From positions 1,685,501 through 1,749,500 of the forward strand of contig NZ_CP013118.1 of assembly GCF_001443605.1 (NCBI RefSeq): a stretch of 64,000 nucleotides of DNA. Reading direction: 5' to 3'. Shown here in pieces: positions 36,617 to 46,808 of this stretch. Source of the stretch: Salinivirga cyanobacteriivorans (GTDB taxonomy: Bacteria; Bacteroidota; Bacteroidia; Bacteroidales; Salinivirgaceae). Made by a program: the position numbers and the translations under genes. The notes beneath the pieces were generated by a model that searched no databases, had not been told where the DNA came from, and saw only the letters and a program-made list of their open reading frames with translations. Each line of letters starts with the position of its first letter. Position 1 is the first letter of the stretch.

Positions 36617-37259
36617 TTTCTCCATCGCGCAATTCTACAATACGGTCAGCAAGCCCAGCCAATTCTTTGTCGTGGGTTACAATAATAAATGTAAGATTAA
36701 ACTCATCTCTTAGGGAAAAGAAAAGCTTGTGCAAAGATTCCTTATTGGCAGTATCGAGATTTCCCGATGGTTCATCGGCCAAAATTACTTTTGGCCTGTT
36801 CATTAAGGCACGAGCTACGGCAACGCGCTGTTGCTCCCCACCGGATAGCTCTGAAGGTTTATGGTTTGCGCGATCTGTAAGGCCCATCTTTTCTAATAGC
36901 GTTTGGGCATTGTCCTGTGCAGTTTTCATATTTTGCCCTTTAATTAATGCAGGAATGCTAATATTCTCCAAAGCACTAAATTCGGGCAACAGCTGATGAA
37001 ACTGGAACACAAAGCCAATATTGTCATTACGAAAGCGCGACAGACCTTGCTGCTTTAATTCAAAGGGATTCTGCTCGTCGAACCAAACATCCCCACTATC
37101 TGCCCTGTCAAGTGTTCCCAGAATTTGAAGCAATGTTGTTTTCCCTGCCCCGCTGGGCCCCACAATGGTAACTATTTCGCCCTGTTTAATATATAAATCG
37201 ACATCGCGCAGCACATGAAGGTCACCGTAGTATTTATTTAACTTTTCTACTTTTATCAT
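36570..37259 (-). CDS. lolD: LolD-like ABC transporter ATP-binding protein
   Basis: A 229-residue MacB/LolD-type ATPase. Visible are Walker [19 protein letters not shown], the Q-loop region [16 protein letters not shown], the signature [15 protein letters not shown] and Walker [13 protein letters not shown]. The [11 protein letters not shown] phrase is characteristic of the lipoprotein-release ATPase; the partner permease (LolCE) is not in this window, so the symbol is tentative. The ATG at 37259 is preferred over the in-frame upstream codon at 37268. The C-terminus is encoded antisense to the end of the LysE gene. Confidence 0.87.
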   Translation of the reverse strand: MIKVEKLNKYYGDLHVLRDVDLYIKQGEIVTIVGPSGAGKTTLLQILGTLDRADSGDVWFDEQNPFELKQQGLSRFRNDNIGFVFQFHQLLPEFSALENISIPALIKGQNMKTAQDNAQTLLEKMGLTDRANHKPSELSGGEQQRVAVARALMNRPKVILADEPSGNLDTANKESLHKLFFSLRDEFNLTFIIVTHDKELAGLADRIVELRDGEIINRQPAQSGAKPKE

Positions 37260-37343
37260 AATCAACATTAAAGCGATTAGGTATTTATCATTACCTGCAA
37301 AATTAAGATTAAATACGAATTTTTATTACATGATAATAAAAAA

Positions 37344-37365
37344 CCCCGGCAATAGTTTGCCGGGG
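37344..37365 (-). terminator. Intrinsic terminator of secDF
   Basis: CCCCGGCAA and TTGCCGGGG form a perfect nine-pair stem with loop TAGT. On the minus strand TTTTTATTATCA follows. It stands 22 bp beyond the secDF stop. Confidence 0.9.
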
Positions 37366-37387
37366 CTAATATTGAAAATTACAAAAA

Positions 37388-40300
37388 TTATTTTCTGGCT
37401 CCTTTAAGCGCTCGTTTACGCTCATCGGCTTTTACTGTATCGTAAACAACCGGGGTTGCAATAAATAGCGATGAATAGGTACCTACTGCAACACCTACCA
37501 ACATGGCGAATATAAATCCACGAATCATCTCACCACCAAAAATAAAGATGGTCAACAGCACAACAAATGTACTTAACGATGTACTAAATGTACGCGCAAG
37601 GGTACTGTTAAGTGCAGTATTGAGAATCTCTTTTCTTCCACGTTTTTTGTAAAGACCGAGGTACTCGCGGATGCGGTCAAATACTACCACAGTATCGTTA
37701 ATAGAATAACCTACAACAGTAAGAATAGCTGCGATAAATGATTGGTCAATCTCCATGGAGAAAGGCATGATGGTGTAGAACAGGGAATAAATTCCAAGTA
37801 TGAACAATACATCGTGTAACAGTGCGGCTACAGCACCCAATCCAAACTGCCAGTTGGAGAACCGGATCAAAATATAAAGGAAAATGATAATTAACGAGAA
37901 TATTACGGCATAAACAGCAGAAGTTTTAATATCATCGGCAATGGTAGGACCAACCTTTTGAGAGCTCATACGACCAACTTTCTTATCCTGGTCTGAAATG
38001 AACATTTGATAATCCACATCGCCAAGATAAGGCTGCAGTCCCTCATATAATTTCGCTTCCACAAAATCGTCAATGTCTACTTCTACATCCTGGGCAAAAC
38101 CTGTAATATTATAAAACTGTTGCTTATCGGCTTCTGTTAACTCATAATCGGCATCTATAAGGTATTTGGTAGTAACCTTAATCTGGTTATTACCTCCGAA
38201 AGTTTTAACTTCAGGAGCTTCACCACCAAATTCATCTTCAAGGTCATTTTTAATACTATTTACAGACACATCATCCTGGAAACGCACAATATAGTTATGT
38301 CCTCCGGTAAAGTCCACACCCAGGTTAAGTCCACGTGTAACCAATGAACCAACACCAATAATGATTACAATACCTGAAATGACATAAGCAATTTTGCGTT
38401 TTTCAATAAACTTAACGGCTGTATTCTTAAATGCATTTTGCGTTAATTTAGATGCAAATGCAATATTTTTCTTTTTACCGAGGAAGCCTTCATAAATAAG
38501 GCGTGTAATGAAAATGGCAGAGAACAATGATGTGATGATACCGATACCTAATGTAATGGCAAATCCGTAAATAGGTCCCTTACCGAAATATCCAAGAATA
38601 ATCGCTGTCAACAGGGTTGTTAAGTTAGAGTCAATAATTGCAGAATAAGCATTTTTATATCCATCAGATAAGGCCATCCGAAGGCCTTTTCCGGCATTAA
38701 GTTCCTCTTTAATACGCTCGTAAATAAGTACGTTAGCATCTACTGACATACCAATGGTCAGTACAATACCGGCAATACCCGGAAGGGTAAGTACCGCACC
38801 CAAAGACGCCAATATACCGGTTATGAAGAACATATTAATTACGAGTGCTAAGTTGGCTACCCAACCGGCATGACGATAGTAGAAAATCATATAGAGCATT
38901 ACGACCAGAAAAGCGATCACAAACGACCACAAACCTTTGGTAATGGATTCCTGCCCTAATGATGGGCCAACAATTTCTTCCTGAATAATTCGTGCAGGGG
39001 CAGGTAGTTTACCAGATTTTAACACATTGGCAAGGTCTTTTGCCTCAGCAACTGAAAACTGACCTGTAATAGAAGAACGTCCTCCTTTAATTTCCTGGTT
39101 TACTCTTGGGTAAGAGTACACATAATTATCAAGCACAATTGCTATTTGGTTTCCAATATTATTTCTGGTTAGACGGGCCCATTTTTTTGCACCTTCAGTG
39201 TTCATTGACATAGAAACTTCAGCACTACCGCCTGTTTGACTGTTAAAGTCGGCGCGGGCATCAGTAACTACATCACCTGAAAGCGCAGGCTCACCATCCA
39301 TATTGCTAACTTTCAGTGCTACTAATTCATAAACATTTCCTTCTTCATCAATTGGTTGTACGTTCCAGCGGAACTTAATTCGCATTGAACGAGGGAATAT
39401 TTCCTGCACCTCTTGCATATGAAGATATTCATTAACCTGGGCTGTATCGCTAAAATGAGCATAACCAACTGAAGCTCCGGGCATTAATTTTCCGTCTTGT
39501 GAAACGCGCGGCATTAATACTGAAAACAGTGGGTTCTGAGCACGCATTTGGGCATCGCTCATTGATGTAGTATCTTCAGCAATTAAGCTGGAATCTTCTG
39601 AGAGCAAATCATCTTCTTCAGCCAACAGGTCATCCTCTTCTGCCTGAGCTGCTTCTTCCGATGTCTGAGCAGTTTCTTCTTCACCTGCGTCTGCAGCTTT
39701 TACGCTATCTTGCTGCGTTTCTTCTATTTTTTGAAGGCTGCGAATTTTATCATTGGCCCGGAACAAATATTCATATACCTCTTTATTACTGTAAGTTTCC
39801 CAAAATTCTAGTTTTGCAGTTCCTTTAAGCAGTTTGCGTACCCGTTCCGGGTTTTTAATTCCAGGTAATTCAATAAGAATCTGCCCATCGGTTTCTAATG
39901 GCTGTATTACAGGCTGTGCCACTCCAAAACGGTCAATACGATTACGCAGCACATTAAAAGCATTTGAGATAGCACCATCTGTCTCTTTGCGTATTACCTC
40001 AAGCACTTCATCATTAGTAGAGTTGAAGTTAACCTTTTCGCGTAGGTCTTTTGTGCTAAATATTGTAGCTAAACGGCCCTCAGGAGCAATTTCTTCATAA
40101 GCACGGCCAAAAAGAGTTACAAAATCTTCCTGCGTCTCCTTCTGGTACTCTTGTGCCTGGTCTAAAGCTGCCAGAAAATCAGGATCATCACTATTGCCTG
40201 ACAATGCCTTGATTACATCAGATACAGATATCTCTAATATAACGTTCATTCCACCTCTAAGGTCAAGCCCCAGGTTGATTTCACGTTCCTGGCATTCACG

Positions 40301-40567
40301 ATAAGTAAACTCACGGATTCCGATGAAATTATAAACCGGTTCACCAGCGATTGAATCCAGATAATGATTCTTTTTCTCTTTTTTAAGCTCGTTTAATTCT
40401 TCCTCACTTAAGTCTTTCTCAGATTCTTTTGCATTTGCTACGATTCCTTCTGCATATTCTTCAGCATCACTAGATACCATTGAAGTAACAAAAGTAAACG
40501 ATAACTGGTAGATAACTACCAAAGCCAGTGCAATTGCAATAAACCTAATTACTCCTTTATTCTGCAT
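37388..40567 (-). CDS. secDF: Fused protein translocase subunit SecDF
   Basis: A 1059-residue fusion of SecD and SecF, which use the proton gradient to pull proteins through SecYEG. The SecD half has an N-terminal helix, NLGLDLRGGMNV (residue about 97), the P1 domain and five helices including IVLTIGMSVDANVLIYERIK. The SecF half begins near residue 710, with LGVDFTGGHNYIV and VVGYSINDTVVVFDRIRE. An acidic, low-complexity insertion sits at about residues 279-342. Such fusions are standard in Bacteroidetes. It has its own terminator, and 162 bp separate it from the upstream saccharopine dehydrogenase gene. Confidence 0.96.
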   Translation of the reverse strand: MQNKGVIRFIAIALALVVIYQLSFTFVTSMVSSDAEEYAEGIVANAKESEKDLSEEELNELKKEKKNHYLDSIAGEPVYNFIGIREFTYRECQEREINLGLDLRGGMNVILEISVSDVIKALSGNSDDPDFLAALDQAQEYQKETQEDFVTLFGRAYEEIAPEGRLATIFSTKDLREKVNFNSTNDEVLEVIRKETDGAISNAFNVLRNRIDRFGVAQPVIQPLETDGQILIELPGIKNPERVRKLLKGTAKLEFWETYSNKEVYEYLFRANDKIRSLQKIEETQQDSVKAADAGEEETAQTSEEAAQAEEDDLLAEEDDLLSEDSSLIAEDTTSMSDAQMRAQNPLFSVLMPRVSQDGKLMPGASVGYAHFSDTAQVNEYLHMQEVQEIFPRSMRIKFRWNVQPIDEEGNVYELVALKVSNMDGEPALSGDVVTDARADFNSQTGGSAEVSMSMNTEGAKKWARLTRNNIGNQIAIVLDNYVYSYPRVNQEIKGGRSSITGQFSVAEAKDLANVLKSGKLPAPARIIQEEIVGPSLGQESITKGLWSFVIAFLVVMLYMIFYYRHAGWVANLALVINMFFITGILASLGAVLTLPGIAGIVLTIGMSVDANVLIYERIKEELNAGKGLRMALSDGYKNAYSAIIDSNLTTLLTAIILGYFGKGPIYGFAITLGIGIITSLFSAIFITRLIYEGFLGKKKNIAFASKLTQNAFKNTAVKFIEKRKIAYVISGIVIIIGVGSLVTRGLNLGVDFTGGHNYIVRFQDDVSVNSIKNDLEDEFGGEAPEVKTFGGNNQIKVTTKYLIDADYELTEADKQQFYNITGFAQDVEVDIDDFVEAKLYEGLQPYLGDVDYQMFISDQDKKVGRMSSQKVGPTIADDIKTSAVYAVIFSLIIIFLYILIRFSNWQFGLGAVAALLHDVLFILGIYSLFYTIMPFSMEIDQSFIAAILTVVGYSINDTVVVFDRIREYLGLYKKRGRKEILNTALNSTLARTFSTSLSTFVVLLTIFIFGGEMIRGFIFAMLVGVAVGTYSSLFIATPVVYDTVKADERKRALKGARK

Positions 40568-40729
40568 TTCGTTTGGTTTTTGATAATGATTTCAATTTTT
40601 TGCCAATTAATCGGGCAAATATATTCAAAATTTTTTAAATACCTTACGGATTCATACATTGATCTCAAGATTAGCAATTCCGCTCGAAACTACTTTAATT
40701 TGAAATACTCCGGGTATGTACGCTACGTA

Positions 40730-42067
40730 CTATTTTTGAATATTTTCACTTAATGGCAGACCAAAATCTTCTACCATTTTAATATCCATGGTTTCGAGTT
40801 CATCCATTACCGGTTCATAAATCTCTTTCACAACCGGTCTGTATACGCCCGCAAGCTTAATTTTATCCTGCAATATGCGATCTACAGCAACAGCAGCAGG
40901 AAGTGCCACTGTACGGGCAATTGATGTATAGCCCTGAGGGTCACCAAAATCGAGCAGTCGCGATTTTATAACTTCCTTTTCACCATCATTTCTTTTTACC
41001 AAAAAGACATGTTGCATGGCCACCATATCTCTGTCTTTGTCATTCATCCACATTTTCTCGATCATAAGATCTGATGTAACCTCAAAAGCTGTATCTTTTT
41101 GCCTGTTCATATCTTTATCATCCAAAAGCCCCAGCCATTCAATTGATTTTATAGCGTCAGCATCTTTCGGGATATCGAGTTTTTCAGCAATTGCCTGTTT
41201 GATATCCGCTCCTTTTAAACCGGCCATATCTTTAACAAACTCGGCATAAGTTTTTCCTGTAAAATCATGCTCATCTGTCTCAATCAAATTTAGTCTTTTA
41301 ATAGCATCGAGTGTGGCACACCAACTTTGATGTCTGAATGTACCTCTGAATATTGTCTTAACTTCAGGGATGCCATAAATATCGATATAATCAATAGAAT
41401 TACGGTTTGGATAAACATCCATTGTTCCGACATTCGGAAAATCAACCTCAAAGATATCCTGAAAAAGTGCTTTGGGCTCAACGTAAACCTCTTTACCTTT
41501 ATGCAAATAAGTGGCATCATTTTTACTTGCCAGAATTACCCCTTTGGGACTCCATGAGAACTTGTACCCTAAAGGATTATCAACATCCCTGGGATCAGGA
41601 AGCGCTCCCGTTATAGAAAAAAACTCTTCAATCTCTCCTCCACTTTTGTGTACTTTGTCAATTATGCGCATTGCCGACATGTGATCAATACCGGGATCGA
41701 CACCAATCTCGTTAAGCAAAAGCACATTTTTGTTTACAGCCTCATCGTACAAACTTTGCATCTCCGGTTTTACATATGAAGTTGTTACCATATGCTTTTT
41801 ATATTCCAGACAAACTTTGGCAACCATCACATGAAACTTATAAGGCAACAAACTCACTGTAAGATCGTGCTTTGGAACTAAATCATGAAGCCCCTTTTCA
41901 TCTTCCGCATCCCAATAAACAAATTGGCCGTTTGGATGATTATTTAGCAGTTCTAATGCTCTTTTTTGGTCAATACTAGCTACAGTTAGCCCATAGTTTT
42001 TCCTGAGTAAATATTCAATTATGGGACCCGCAACCATCCCTGAACCTAATATCAATACACTTTTCAT
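40730..42067 (-). CDS. Saccharopine dehydrogenase-like protein
   Basis: A 445-residue NAD(P)-dependent enzyme of the saccharopine dehydrogenase/homospermidine synthase fold, close to the glutamate-forming (LYS9-like) class. The Rossmann motif LILGSGMVAGPIIEYL opens the protein. VTTSYVKPEM near residue 95 and LNEIGVDPGIDHMSAM near residue 118 are highly typical of LYS9-type enzymes. It may act in lysine breakdown. It is alone on its strand and divergent from the secreted peptidase gene over 289 bp. The precise substrate is not certain. Confidence 0.9.
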   Translation of the reverse strand: MKSVLILGSGMVAGPIIEYLLRKNYGLTVASIDQKRALELLNNHPNGQFVYWDAEDEKGLHDLVPKHDLTVSLLPYKFHVMVAKVCLEYKKHMVTTSYVKPEMQSLYDEAVNKNVLLLNEIGVDPGIDHMSAMRIIDKVHKSGGEIEEFFSITGALPDPRDVDNPLGYKFSWSPKGVILASKNDATYLHKGKEVYVEPKALFQDIFEVDFPNVGTMDVYPNRNSIDYIDIYGIPEVKTIFRGTFRHQSWCATLDAIKRLNLIETDEHDFTGKTYAEFVKDMAGLKGADIKQAIAEKLDIPKDADAIKSIEWLGLLDDKDMNRQKDTAFEVTSDLMIEKMWMNDKDRDMVAMQHVFLVKRNDGEKEVIKSRLLDFGDPQGYTSIARTVALPAAVAVDRILQDKIKLAGVYRPVVKEIYEPVMDELETMDIKMVEDFGLPLSENIQK

Positions 42068-42356
42068 AGGGTTTATTTTTACTTTGATGCCTGCGACATC
42101 AAAAATTTCGTGTTTTATTTCTTAATATCAGCGAAAATAAAAGTTTATTGCAGAGCATAAAAGGTATTTTATCATTTTTTGAGCGACATGAGCCGAAACA
42201 AGAATTAACAACAAACCACATAGCGAAACGTTAATAGCCACAATAAACAGTATTAAGCGCAAGAAAAAGACTTTTAATTACCTGATATTTTTTGTTGCAA
42301 ATACATTTTATTCCTGTTATTTTTGCTGCACTATAGAAATCTATAACTCAATAATT
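42068..42356. other. Divergent intergenic region, no gene
   Basis: No coding frame or RNA gene is apparent. The stretch is AT-rich and holds the divergent promoters of the saccharopine dehydrogenase and secreted peptidase genes. The plus-strand promoter candidate is listed separately. Confidence 0.6.
42291..42325 (+). promoter_or_regulatory. Candidate Bacteroidetes promoter (TTTG/TAnnTTTG)
   Basis: TATTTTTG at 42318-42325 matches the -7 consensus TAnnTTTG. TTTG at 42291-42294 could be the -33 box, though the 23-bp gap is slightly long. The start of transcription would fall about 25 bp before the peptidase ATG at 42357. Confidence 0.45.
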
Positions 42357-43751
42357 ATGAGAAAATCTTCCGTTTTAGTCATCATACTGTTATCTTCTTT
42401 TTCATTTGCTATTGCGCAAAAAGGCAGTATTAGCCTTGAAATGATTGAGGATATGCATAAAAGCTTCAATGCAGATAAAGAAAACATAATGCGCATGAAT
42501 GCAATTTCAAACAACAGCATTAAAGAAATTGCCTTAAGCAGAAAAAATTTAAGTGGCGTAGAGCACCATTTTAAGTACAAAGTAGATGTTACCGGTATTA
42601 CAGATCAGCAAAAATCCGGAAGATGTTGGCTGTTTACAAGCCTAAATGTTATTCGGCCCAAGGTTATTGACAAATATGATTTATCAGACTTTGAATTTTC
42701 GCAAAACCACCTGTTTTTCTGGGATCAGTTCGAAAAAGCCAATCTTTTTTTAGAAAACATCATTGCACATGCCGATGAAGATATTGACAGCCGCTATAAT
42801 CAATGGCTATTAAAATCGCCTGTCGGAGATGGTGGAGTATGGAACTCATTTACAAACCTTGTGACTAAATACGGACTTGTGCCATTGAGCATTATGCCAG
42901 AAACACATAACTCAAAAAACACGGGTTATATGCGGCGCATGCTCAGACGAAAAGTTCGTGAATTTGCCCTTGAACTAAGAGCCATGCAAAATGAAGGCGC
43001 TAAACCTAAAGCTTTAGCAAAGCGAAAAATAGAGATGATGGGAGTGGTATACAAAATGCTGGCACTTAATCTTGGAGAACCACCTCAAAAATTTGATTAC
43101 AGATTCGTGAGTAAAGATGGAGAACTGGGAGAAACAAAATCCTATACACCGCAGGAATTTGCAAAGACAATTTTACCAGAGACAAATTACGATGACTACG
43201 TAATGTTAATGAATGATCCAACAAGACCCTATCACAAACTTTACGAAATAGACAATGACCGTAATGTAATGGAAGGTAAAAACTGGAAATATATCAATTT
43301 ACCGAATAAAGCACTTAAACAATATGCCATAGAATCAATTAAAGGAAATGATGCCATGTACGCTTCATGCGATGTTGGGAAACAACTCAATAACGATATC
43401 GGATTGCTGGATCCCGACAATTATGATTTTGAAAGCGCATATGGTATTGAATTCAACATGGACAAAAAAGCAAGGATATTAAGCCGCGAGAGTGGCTCCA
43501 GCCATGGTATGGCACTAATAGCTGTAGATGTGGATAAAGCTGAAGCCCCGGTAAAATGGCAATTTGAAAACAGCTGGGGAAGCAATAGTGGCCACAAGGG
43601 ATACCTCTCATTTACAGACAGCTGGTTCGACGAATATATGTTCAGAGTTGTGGTACATAAAAAATATTTGCCCGTGGAAGTATTAAAAATACTCGATCAA
43701 AAGCCAACCATGTTACCACCCTGGGACCCTATGTTTAAGACCGACGAATAA
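42357..43751 (+). CDS. Exported C1B peptidase (bleomycin hydrolase/aminopeptidase C type)
   Basis: A 464-residue papain-fold peptidase of the bleomycin hydrolase group. Catalytic Cys lies in QQKSGRCWLFTSLN near residue 88, His in SGSSHGMALIAVDV near residue 384 and Asn in QFENSWGSNSG near residue 405. Homologues such as PepC are cytoplasmic hexamers, but this one begins with a signal peptide (MRKSSVLVIILLSSFSFAIA), implying export to the periplasm or outside. Bacteroidetes have several such exported members. It is a single gene between its own promoter and terminator. Confidence 0.92.
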   Translation: MRKSSVLVIILLSSFSFAIAQKGSISLEMIEDMHKSFNADKENIMRMNAISNNSIKEIALSRKNLSGVEHHFKYKVDVTGITDQQKSGRCWLFTSLNVIRPKVIDKYDLSDFEFSQNHLFFWDQFEKANLFLENIIAHADEDIDSRYNQWLLKSPVGDGGVWNSFTNLVTKYGLVPLSIMPETHNSKNTGYMRRMLRRKVREFALELRAMQNEGAKPKALAKRKIEMMGVVYKMLALNLGEPPQKFDYRFVSKDGELGETKSYTPQEFAKTILPETNYDDYVMLMNDPTRPYHKLYEIDNDRNVMEGKNWKYINLPNKALKQYAIESIKGNDAMYASCDVGKQLNNDIGLLDPDNYDFESAYGIEFNMDKKARILSRESGSSHGMALIAVDVDKAEAPVKWQFENSWGSNSGHKGYLSFTDSWFDEYMFRVVVHKKYLPVEVLKILDQKPTMLPPWDPMFKTDE

Positions 43752-43766
43752 TTAATAAATTTCAGT

Positions 43767-43793
43767 AAGACAGCGGCAATTTACCGCTGTCTT
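43767..43793 (+). terminator. Intrinsic terminator after C1B peptidase
   Basis: AAGACAGCGG and CCGCTGTCTT form a perfect ten-pair stem with a seven-base loop, followed by TTT. It separates the peptidase gene from the polysaccharide gene run. Confidence 0.88.
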
Positions 43794-43812
43794 TTTATAA
43801 TTGATTAATGCT

Positions 43813-44919
43813 ATGCAAATCAATGAAACCAGAACCGAGACCTCGCGCATATTAAAAATTGGACAGCGGGCACGCAAACTGCAGGAAGAACAAAAAAAAC
43901 CTTATTTAATGCTCCACAGGGGTGTAAATGCGGTTGTAAATATCGATATAAATTCAATTGCAAAATCCATTGATTTTAATTCCACAGACATACAGGTATA
44001 CCCAGGTACAGCCGGTAAAGAAAAGCTTCGCAGGGCGATTTCCGACAGTTACTTTAAAGGTAAAGCAAATCCTGAGAATTTACTTATAATGCCAGGCGGA
44101 ATAAGTGGGCTGGATATCACTTTCCAAAACATACAGGTAGATGGCATAGCTTTACCCAACTTTTTCTGGGGTTCTTATGCTCAACTGGCCAAACTTAGAA
44201 AAATCAAGCTGAATGCCTATTCCAACCTGCAATCAGTCATAAAGTACCCACATAAATACACGAACCAACTGGTTATAATAAACGACCCGGGCAATCCGCT
44301 TGGCGAAAAACACCCCGACACAGACATTTTTAATGCAATAGACAGATTATACCACGAAAACATTCCTGTATTGATAGACAGCCCTTATCGCCGGGTATTT
44401 ATGGACAATGAAGATGACCTTTACCAGCGTTTACTAAAATATCCAAACGTGATTATTGTCGATAGTTTCAGTAAGTCGATGGGCTTAAGTGGCCAAAGAA
44501 TTGGCTTTTTGCATAGTCAGAACAAAGATTTCATCCAGGAAGCTAAACAGCGCTTATTATACGCAACAAATGGAGTCAATGCATTTGCCCAGGAACTTAT
44601 TTATAAACTCATAAGCACAGAAGAAGGCAAAAGTGCGATTCAAAAATTTAAGAGAGAAACCAGTCAGGCAATAGCCAAAAACATAGATTTTTTGATTAAC
44701 AACAACCTACTGTCCACAGAATTTTATAAAAACTCCAAACCTATGGGTATTTTTGCAAGTATAAACAGAACAGAAGAAGAACTACTTGCAAATAAAATAA
44801 GTGCGGTTTCGATGTCATATTTCAGTATTGAACCTGAAAAACACAAGAACCACTCGCGAATATGTGTATCTGTACCGCACGAAAAGTTTGTTAAGTACCT
44901 AAACCCATTGGTCAAATAA
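43813..44919 (+). CDS. Class I/II PLP-dependent aminotransferase
   Basis: A 368-residue fold-type I aminotransferase. Markers are YPGTAGKEKLRRAI near residue 60, NDPGNPLGE (substrate or cofactor Asn), DSPYRRVF (Asp and Tyr), the Schiff-base lysine in VDSFSKSMGLSGQRIGF near residue 223, and Arg in RICVSVPH near the C-terminus. The in-frame ATG at 43813 is chosen over the TTG at 43801. Its stop TAA is followed directly by the ATG of the AsnB-like gene, so the two are coupled. The amino acid substrate cannot be told by eye; histidinol-phosphate- or aspartate-type is possible. Confidence 0.88.
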   Translation: MQINETRTETSRILKIGQRARKLQEEQKKPYLMLHRGVNAVVNIDINSIAKSIDFNSTDIQVYPGTAGKEKLRRAISDSYFKGKANPENLLIMPGGISGLDITFQNIQVDGIALPNFFWGSYAQLAKLRKIKLNAYSNLQSVIKYPHKYTNQLVIINDPGNPLGEKHPDTDIFNAIDRLYHENIPVLIDSPYRRVFMDNEDDLYQRLLKYPNVIIVDSFSKSMGLSGQRIGFLHSQNKDFIQEAKQRLLYATNGVNAFAQELIYKLISTEEGKSAIQKFKRETSQAIAKNIDFLINNNLLSTEFYKNSKPMGIFASINRTEEELLANKISAVSMSYFSIEPEKHKNHSRICVSVPHEKFVKYLNPLVK

Positions 44920-46797
44920 ATGTGTGGAATAGCTGGATATTGGCTTAAAAACGGAAATGCAACTTCTCACCTTACGAATCTGGAAAATGCTATTAAGCGG
45001 CTCAATAAAAGGGGCCCGGATTATAGCAACTTTTTTTCACAGAAAAATGTAGGGCTGGGGCATGCAAGGCTGTCTATTATTGACACCTCAGCAGCTGCAA
45101 ATCAACCCTTTTCTGATGAAACAGGTAATTTCACCATCATCTTCAATGGCGAAATATACAATTTCATGGAGCACCGGAAATTGCTTGAGAAGGATGGTGT
45201 AAAATTTCGCACCAGTTCGGACACCGAGGTACTGCTTGAACTCTACAAAAAACACCATACCGAAACACCCTCAATGCTGAATGGTTTTTTTGCCTTTGCA
45301 ATTTATAACCATTCAACAAACGAGATATTTTTAGCACGTGACCGTTTTGGCATAAAGCCACTATACATTACTGAAACTGAGACTCAAATTTGCTTTGCAT
45401 CAGAAATAAAAGCCCTAATAGAGCTGAATATTGACAAAACACCAGACTTTAATTCCATTCACCGATATTTTCAGCTTAACTACATACCTGGCCCGGACAC
45501 CGTATTTAAAAATGTAAAACAAATTGAACCGGGCACTTCCGCTTTGATCAATAAGAAAGGTACAAAGCTGTTAAAATATTATACTCCTCCGCAAAAACCA
45601 GATTACACCGGCGGATATAAAGAAGCTCAACAAAAACTTAAAGCATTAATGCTCAAATCGGTTGAGAAAAGACTCATTGCTGATGTACCATTGGGTTCAT
45701 TCCTGAGTGGGGGCATTGACTCGTCCATAATTGCCACACTAACAGCCAAAATAAACCCGAACATAGAGAGCTTTTCCATTGGATTTCCCAACGAACCATA
45801 TTTCGATGAAACCCAATACGCAAAGGCAGTTGCTCAAAAAGCCGGTTTAAAACACCACATCATCGATGTGCACTCAAAAGACATGCTCGATGCTTTACCA
45901 GATGTATTGGACTACATTGATCAGCCTTTTGCCGACTCCAGTGCTATACCAGTATTTATTTTAAGTCGTGAAATAAGAAAACATGTTACAGTAGCCCTTT
46001 CCGGTGATGGTGCAGATGAACTATTTGGCGGCTACAGGAAGCACATGGCTCATAAACGTGCACTGAATCCGTCTATTTTGAATACTTTATTAAAAAGTGC
46101 CGCTCCAATTTTTGAGGCTGCTCCCCAGTCACGACAGAACAAAATTGCTGACAAAGCCCGTCAGGCAGCAAGATTCAGCCGTGGAATAAAACTAAATGGG
46201 GCTGCAAGATATTGGTTCTGGGCCTCGATATCTTCAGAAAGTTACACCAATGAATTGCTCTTAAATAAACCAGAAACCACAAACTCAAAACCCTGGGAGC
46301 AACTTGGACTGGATATCCCTACGGAGCATGGATTGCACCACATACTAAATGCAGATATTAAAATGCTGCTTCCAGGTGATATGCTGACAAAAGTAGATCT
46401 GATGTCAATGGCGAACAGTCTTGAAGTACGTGTACCATTTCTTGACCACGAACTTGTAGACTTTACAATGCAACTTCCGAACAACTATAAAATCAACAAA
46501 AACCAACAGAAACGAATCCTGCAAGACACATTCAGAGACGAATTACCAGATATTTTATATAACCGCCCTAAGAAGGGTTTTGAGATACCACTGGTAAATT
46601 GGTTTCGTAACGAACTAAATGATTTCATATTTCACGAAATACTCAACGAAGAAAAAATAAAAAACCAACAAATATTAAATCATAAAACCATTGCGAAATT
46701 ACGGTCTCAACTTATGAGTGCAAGCCCCGGGGATGCCCCTGCCAGAATATGGGCACTTATAGTTTTTCAGAATTGGTGGGATAAATACATGAATTAA
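44920..46797 (+). CDS. asnB: Glutamine-hydrolysing asparagine synthase (AsnB-like amidotransferase)
   Basis: A 625-residue two-domain enzyme. The N-terminal glutaminase begins MCGIAGYW, with Cys2 as nucleophile after methionine removal. The C-terminal synthetase domain has the ATP pyrophosphatase loop SFLSGGIDSSIIATL near residue 265 and the KVDLMSMANSLEVRVPFLD segment. It may make asparagine. Its place between an aminotransferase and exopolysaccharide genes, however, fits the group of AsnB-like proteins that amidate sugar acids or modify glycans. It starts immediately after the previous stop. Function in glycan modification is inference. Confidence 0.92.
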   Translation: MCGIAGYWLKNGNATSHLTNLENAIKRLNKRGPDYSNFFSQKNVGLGHARLSIIDTSAAANQPFSDETGNFTIIFNGEIYNFMEHRKLLEKDGVKFRTSSDTEVLLELYKKHHTETPSMLNGFFAFAIYNHSTNEIFLARDRFGIKPLYITETETQICFASEIKALIELNIDKTPDFNSIHRYFQLNYIPGPDTVFKNVKQIEPGTSALINKKGTKLLKYYTPPQKPDYTGGYKEAQQKLKALMLKSVEKRLIADVPLGSFLSGGIDSSIIATLTAKINPNIESFSIGFPNEPYFDETQYAKAVAQKAGLKHHIIDVHSKDMLDALPDVLDYIDQPFADSSAIPVFILSREIRKHVTVALSGDGADELFGGYRKHMAHKRALNPSILNTLLKSAAPIFEAAPQSRQNKIADKARQAARFSRGIKLNGAARYWFWASISSESYTNELLLNKPETTNSKPWEQLGLDIPTEHGLHHILNADIKMLLPGDMLTKVDLMSMANSLEVRVPFLDHELVDFTMQLPNNYKINKNQQKRILQDTFRDELPDILYNRPKKGFEIPLVNWFRNELNDFIFHEILNEEKIKNQQILNHKTIAKLRSQLMSASPGDAPARIWALIVFQNWWDKYMN

Positions 46798-46808
46798 ACT
46801 TAAAGCCT

